A stretch of DNA of 9,789 nt, from positions 1-9,789 of the forward strand of contig CALPKD020000025.1 in assembly GCA_943324055.2 (NCBI GenBank), in the 5' to 3' direction. The translations under genes and the position numbers were made by a program. The first letter of the stretch is position 1. Each line of letters begins with the position of its first letter. Of this stretch, positions 7,333-9,789 are shown piece by piece. Source of the stretch: Chitinophaga pinensis. GTDB taxonomy: Bacteria > Bacteroidota > Bacteroidia > Chitinophagales > Chitinophagaceae. The notes under the pieces are model-generated. The model was not told the DNA's origin. It ran no database searches and was given only the letters and a program-made list of their open reading frames with translations.

Positions 7333-7866
7333 CTAACTGTTATTATCCATAGGTTTAAATCCAATCTTATCCCGAGGAGGATAAACTGGATTTAATAACT
7401 CTTTTAGATATTTAAATATTTGTATAAGTTGTTGATCGTGTCCAAGTAACACTCGTTCCATTTTTTCAATCTGAAGGAGAATATCATTATTAGTTAGTAT
7501 CACTTCTCTAAGCTTAGTAAATATTCTAATTATTTGAATGTTGACATTTATAGCTCTTGTACTATTTAAGATACAAGAAAGCATTGTAACTCCTTGCTCA
7601 GTAAAACAATAGGGTGGAATTCTAAACGACATCTTGCCTGCATTGGAGGTCACAAATTGTGACCTCCAATTTTGAAATTCTACATTTGACATCTCAAACA
7701 TAAAATCTTCAGGGAATCTTTCCATATTTCTTCGAACTGCCTCCTTTAACCTTTTTGTTTCTACGCCATATAATTTTGCTAAATCTTTATCTAACATCAC
7801 TTTTTTCTCGCGAACAAAATAAATTTTGCTCATAATAATTTCTTCTACAAATATTTCTTCTGTCAT
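7333..7866 (-). CDS. ORF6N-domain protein (putative DNA-binding, phage-type)
   Basis: ORF6N is a domain found in phage, prophage and bacterial proteins and thought to bind DNA, in the same broad group as KilA-N and Bro-N proteins. The 177-residue protein looks complete. Family blocks run in order: IYFVREKKVMLDKDLAKLYG (15-34), VETKRLKEAVRRNMERFPEDFMF (35-57), NWRSQFVTSN (66-75), PPYCFTEQGVTMLSCILNS (84-102) and VNIQIIRIFTKLRE (108-121). A helical tail follows (about 125-160, possible coiled coil) and ends in a basic IGFKP segment. The ATG at 7866 is the first Met; M12 (7833) is an alternative. Codons 66-75 form a 29-bp perfect DNA palindrome (copy A), and a near-copy flanks the 3' end. It is divergent from a HigA-type gene, with 88 bp between the two starts. 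No phage structural genes or integrase are in the window. Its role is unknown; autoregulation through the palindromes is a guess. Confidence 0.9.
   Translation of the reverse strand: MTEEIFVEEIIMSKIYFVREKKVMLDKDLAKLYGVETKRLKEAVRRNMERFPEDFMFEMSNVEFQNWRSQFVTSNAGKMSFRIPPYCFTEQGVTMLSCILNSTRAINVNIQIIRIFTKLREVILTNNDILLQIEKMERVLLGHDQQLIQIFKYLKELLNPVYPPRDKIGFKPMDNNS
7642..7670. repeat. Perfect 29-bp palindrome, copy A, inside the ORF6N gene
   Basis: Arms ATTGGAGGTCACAA (7642-7655) and TTGTGACCTCCAAT (7657-7670) are exact reverse complements around a single central A (7656). In the ORF6N frame the sequence encodes residues 66-75, NWRSQFVTSN. The symmetry is complete over 14 pairs, far beyond chance for a coding stretch, and a partly diverged copy lies 320 bp away at 7293-7321. 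Confidence 0.93.
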
Positions 7867-7888
7867 AATTACTTATTTATATTGACTA

Positions 7889-7903
7889 TATTGTTTAACA
7901 ATA
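7889..7903. promoter_or_regulatory. 15-bp palindrome, candidate operator between ORF6N and higA genes
   Basis: TATTGTT and AACAATA are perfect inverted 7-bp arms around a central T. The site lies in the 88-bp divergent region, 23 bases upstream of the ORF6N ATG and 51 bases upstream of the higA ATG. HigA-type antitoxins usually bind palindromes at their own promoters, so this could be its operator. A sigma70-like pair TTGACT (7882-7887) and TATTTA (7905-7910) with 17-bp spacing overlaps it toward higA, but no exact TAnnTTTG is present. Confidence 0.4.
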
Positions 7904-7954
7904 ATATTTAATCAAGTAACTACTATTTCAAGTATTTGCCGCAACCTATTCGAA

Positions 7955-8254
7955 ATGAAGCAAAAAATAAGAAAAATAACTCCATCCCACCCAGGTGCAA
8001 TTTTACGGGAATTATTTATTAAAGAATATGGACTAACAATTACCGAAGTAGCAGATGGTATTGGTATTGCTAGGGTTAACTTATCTGCAATTGTGAATGA
8101 AAGATCCGGCATTAGTCCTGAGCTGTCCATTAAACTATCCGTTGCATTCAATAATACGCCAGAATTTTGGATGAACTTGCAAAAGAATTATGAGTTATGG
8201 CATGCCGAGAAAAAAGTAAATCGGAAAAAGATTAAACGGTTTGTTGTCGCTTAG
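7955..8254 (+). CDS. higA: HigA-family antitoxin / XRE-type regulator, without adjacent HigB toxin
   Basis: HigA antitoxins neutralise a RelE-fold mRNA-cleaving toxin, HigB, and repress the shared promoter. The 99-residue protein has the family hallmark HPGAILRELFIKEYGLT (12-28), an XRE helix-turn-helix at about 27-48 (ITEVADGIGIARVNLSAIVN), then SGISPELSIKLSVAFNNTPEFWMNLQKNYELW (51-82), and a basic C-terminal tail (KKVNRKKIKR, 86-95). Length and order are normal. HigB normally lies directly upstream or nearby; the 88 bp upstream and the bases downstream to the terminator contain no toxin frame that I recognise. It is therefore an orphan antitoxin or stand-alone regulator. It is divergent from the ORF6N gene across a 15-bp palindrome, and a strong hairpin terminator lies 27 bp after its stop. 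The symbol refers to the family only. Confidence 0.88.
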   Translation: MKQKIRKITPSHPGAILRELFIKEYGLTITEVADGIGIARVNLSAIVNERSGISPELSIKLSVAFNNTPEFWMNLQKNYELWHAEKKVNRKKIKRFVVA

Positions 8255-8281
8255 GAAATTGGCGTTTACTAAATTAAAAAG

Positions 8282-8308
8282 CCCGTCACTTAGATTTTAG
8301 GTGACGGG
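8282..8308. terminator. Bidirectional intrinsic terminator between higA and the fibre-like gene
   Basis: An 11-bp stem (CCCGTCACTTA at 8282-8292 with TAGGTGACGGG at 8298-8308, one G-T pair) closes a 5-nt loop. On the + strand it is followed by a T-rich stretch (gatttactattttt). On the minus strand the flank reads gctttttaattt, an even better U-tract. It sits 27 bp after the higA stop and 110 bp after the stop of the convergent gene, so it can serve both. The rest of the 164-bp gap (8309-8418) is AT-rich, with no further gene seen. Confidence 0.88.
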
Positions 8309-8418
8309 GATTTACTATTTTTATGATAAAGTATTTTTATTAATATAAATCTTTATTGTGTGTATTAGAAAAAATGAACTCTCCTAATATTTTCAGGAAA
8401 ATGATACAAATTTAAAAA

Positions 8419-9789
8419 TTACTGATTTTTAATACATCTAATAGATAACCCAGCAGCTAAAGGAAAGCTAGTTATGTATGCACCAGAATACGAACTATTA
8501 CTAACTTGTAGGGAAAGGGCATAACCACTACTACTGACAGTTTTTGACCAGTAATTTCCAGAATATGAACTTGAAGTAACACTACCATTTATCCAGTAAC
8601 GTAACCCAGCTGTAGTTAATTTAAGTGAAGTAAAAGCGCCACTCAAATTCTGAATACCCTCTGCAATCCATTCTGCATCAGTAGGTACACTATAGCCAGT
8701 AGGACAAGGATTGTTATTTACACCGCCGTCTCCATTCCATAGATTATTATTTGGAGTAGATTGCCAATTATTATCATTACTTGTTATAAATAATGCATCG
8801 CCCGGTTGATCAGAACTTGACTTAGTGCTAGTGACAGTATTAGAAGCTGTGCCAGCTGAGGCACTTGACCAAGTTATTAATTCATGCCCATCTGATCCCC
8901 TTCCCCATTGATATAAGTTACCGTAAGCAAGGTTATCATTTGGACTTACTGCCACACGAGTAGCACCAAGGTTGCGATCCATCCAGATTCTGCCAGTGAC
9001 TGGTGATAGAATTTCACCAGCACCGATTATACCCACAATTGCTCCAGCTAATGTACCCCATGTCGGCACTCCATTATTGAAGAATAATGTTTGCCCATTT
9101 GATCCAGCCGCTACGTTAACCCATGCTGAGCCATTCCAATATAGCATATCTCCAAGAGTGTTCCCATTTGCTATACTATTTAATGTAGTCCATGATAAAT
9201 TCCCAGCACCTACACTAGTTAATACCTGCCCGCTTATTCCTGTAGAAGCTAGTCCAGTTCCGCCATTTGCTACAGATAAAATTCCTGTCACCCCCGTTGT
9301 CAATGGAAGTCCTGTTAAATTTGTTGCTATACCAGAGCTTGGTGTTCCTAACGCAGGTGTTACTAAAATTGGAGAAGTCAAATTCGCTTTTAATGCTAAA
9401 CTTGTTGTAACATCAGTAGTATTCGCTTTAGTTGCAAGCGACGTATTGACATCAGTTAGATTCGCCTTTAATGCTAAACTAGTAGTAACGTCTGTGGTAT
9501 TTGCTTTCGTAGCAAGCGAAGTATTAACATCAGCTAAATTCGCCTTTAATGCTAAACTAGTAGTAACGTCTGTGGTATTTGCTTTCGTAGCAAGCGAAGT
9601 ATTAACATCAGCTAAATTCGCTTTTAATGCTAAGCTTGTTGTAACGTCTGTGGTATTTGCTTTCGTAGCAAGCGAAGTATTAACATCAGCTAAATTCGCT
9701 TTTAAATTAATTCTTGAAGATAAGGATGCAGTATCAATAGCATTTAATTTAGTGGCTGCTGCTAAAGCTAAAGAATTTACAATATTTGT
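8419..9789 (-). CDS. Repeat-rich fibre-like surface protein with C-terminal FISUMP domain, 5' end outside window
   Basis: The frame stays open from the window edge to the TAA at 8421-8419, so 456 C-terminal residues are visible and the start lies beyond base 9789; the TTG at 9381 inside the frame is not a start. In partial numbering, residues 30-133 are four 26-residue repeats made of two 13-residue halves (KANLADVNTSLAT and KANTTDVTTSLAL). Residues 139-200 carry tail-fibre-like text (TPALGTPSSG, TGLPLTTGVTG, VANGGTG, GQVLTSVGAGNLSW). Residues 210-246 have the LGDMLYWNGSAWVNVAAGSNGQTL linker common in Bacteroidota surface proteins. Residues 259-454 form a Fibrobacter-type major paralogous (FISUMP) domain with GRIWMDRNLGATRVA, LYQWGRGSDG, NPCPTGYSVPTDAEW and a final SIRCIKN. 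It is probably an extracellular, perhaps trimeric, adhesin or fibre; ligand and export route are unknown. No T9SS C-terminal signal follows the domain. Termination is probably at 8282-8308. Confidence 0.88.
   Translation of the reverse strand, partial: TNIVNSLALAAATKLNAIDTASLSSRINLKANLADVNTSLATKANTTDVTTSLALKANLADVNTSLATKANTTDVTTSLALKANLADVNTSLATKANTTDVTTSLALKANLTDVNTSLATKANTTDVTTSLALKANLTSPILVTPALGTPSSGIATNLTGLPLTTGVTGILSVANGGTGLASTGISGQVLTSVGAGNLSWTTLNSIANGNTLGDMLYWNGSAWVNVAAGSNGQTLFFNNGVPTWGTLAGAIVGIIGAGEILSPVTGRIWMDRNLGATRVAVSPNDNLAYGNLYQWGRGSDGHELITWSSASAGTASNTVTSTKSSSDQPGDALFITSNDNNWQSTPNNNLWNGDGGVNNNPCPTGYSVPTDAEWIAEGIQNLSGAFTSLKLTTAGLRYWINGSVTSSSYSGNYWSKTVSSSGYALSLQVSNSSYSGAYITSFPLAAGLSIRCIKNQ
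9391..9702 (-). repeat. Four tandem 78-bp coding repeats
   Basis: Exactly 312 bp equals four units of 78 bp, each encoding 26 residues (two related 13-residue halves). In coding order, units 1 and 2 differ at three bases and units 2 and 3 at one base. Units 3 and 4 differ at twelve bases, nearly all synonymous (the main protein change is Ala to Thr). The gradient points to recent duplication of the three units nearest the N terminus and older divergence of the unit next to the linker. The copy number may vary between strains or be collapsed by assembly. Confidence 0.95.

Noticed and set aside
7867..7954. Possible HigB toxin or toxin remnant upstream of higA
   Set aside because: Translation of the three forward frames shows stops and no recognisable RelE/HigB motifs; the in-frame open stretch before the ATG is not toxin-like.
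8389..8402. ATTTTC-AG-GAAAAT hairpin just after the fibre-like gene
   Set aside because: AT-rich stem with a 2-nt loop cannot form a stable terminator; the strong one at 8282-8308 is a better choice.
9391..9702. Regular spaced repeats that might be taken for a CRISPR array
   Set aside because: Units are contiguous 78-bp in-frame coding repeats with no unique spacers.
1..9789. tRNA, rRNA or riboswitch genes
   Set aside because: No cloverleaf, rRNA-like segment or known riboswitch core was recognised on either strand by eye; a covariance-model scan would be decisive.

Overview
The window looks like a chromosomal segment of a Bacteroidota bacterium, with a flavor closest to Chitinophagaceae/Sphingobacteriia (the lower rank is inference). 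Support comes from an IPExxxVDY-family protein, a FISUMP-domain surface protein, AT-rich start regions without Shine-Dalgarno sequences, and two exact matches to the Bacteroidota promoter -7 motif TAnnTTTG. Most of the window is ordinary housekeeping sequence. The right third (about 7.29-9.79 kb) is more accessory in character.

Left part, + strand: the 3' part of a biotin-protein ligase gene (2-757) is followed after 26 bp by selD (784-1830, selenophosphate synthetase, Cys type). After a 103-bp gap holding an imperfect dyad come two tightly coupled unknown genes: a small soluble protein with a C-terminal CPPKC motif (1934-2269) and a seven-helix membrane protein (2272-2958). The membrane gene's stop codon directly abuts the stop codon of the first minus-strand gene.

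Middle: a minus-strand operon carries a secreted M28-type zinc aminopeptidase with a C-terminal PDZ domain (5047-3422) and then the IPExxxVDY protein (3402-2959). It shares a 134-bp divergent control region with feoB (5182-7290, ferrous iron transporter), which has no feoA beside it.

Right part: a minus-strand ORF6N-domain gene (7866-7333) is divergent from an orphan HigA-type antitoxin gene (7955-8254). A 15-bp palindrome lies between them. A 29-bp perfect palindrome lies inside the ORF6N coding sequence, and a near-copy lies just outside its 3' end, next to feoB. The two copies differ by a compensatory A:T to G:C base-pair swap. A strong bidirectional terminator (8282-8308) separates higA from the 3' part of a minus-strand fibre-like gene (8419 to the window edge). 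That gene has four 78-bp tandem repeats, tail-fibre-like linker motifs and a C-terminal FISUMP domain.

The best candidate for something new is the ORF6N gene with its covarying palindromes and the divergent orphan antitoxin. The unknown small-protein/membrane-protein pair comes next.
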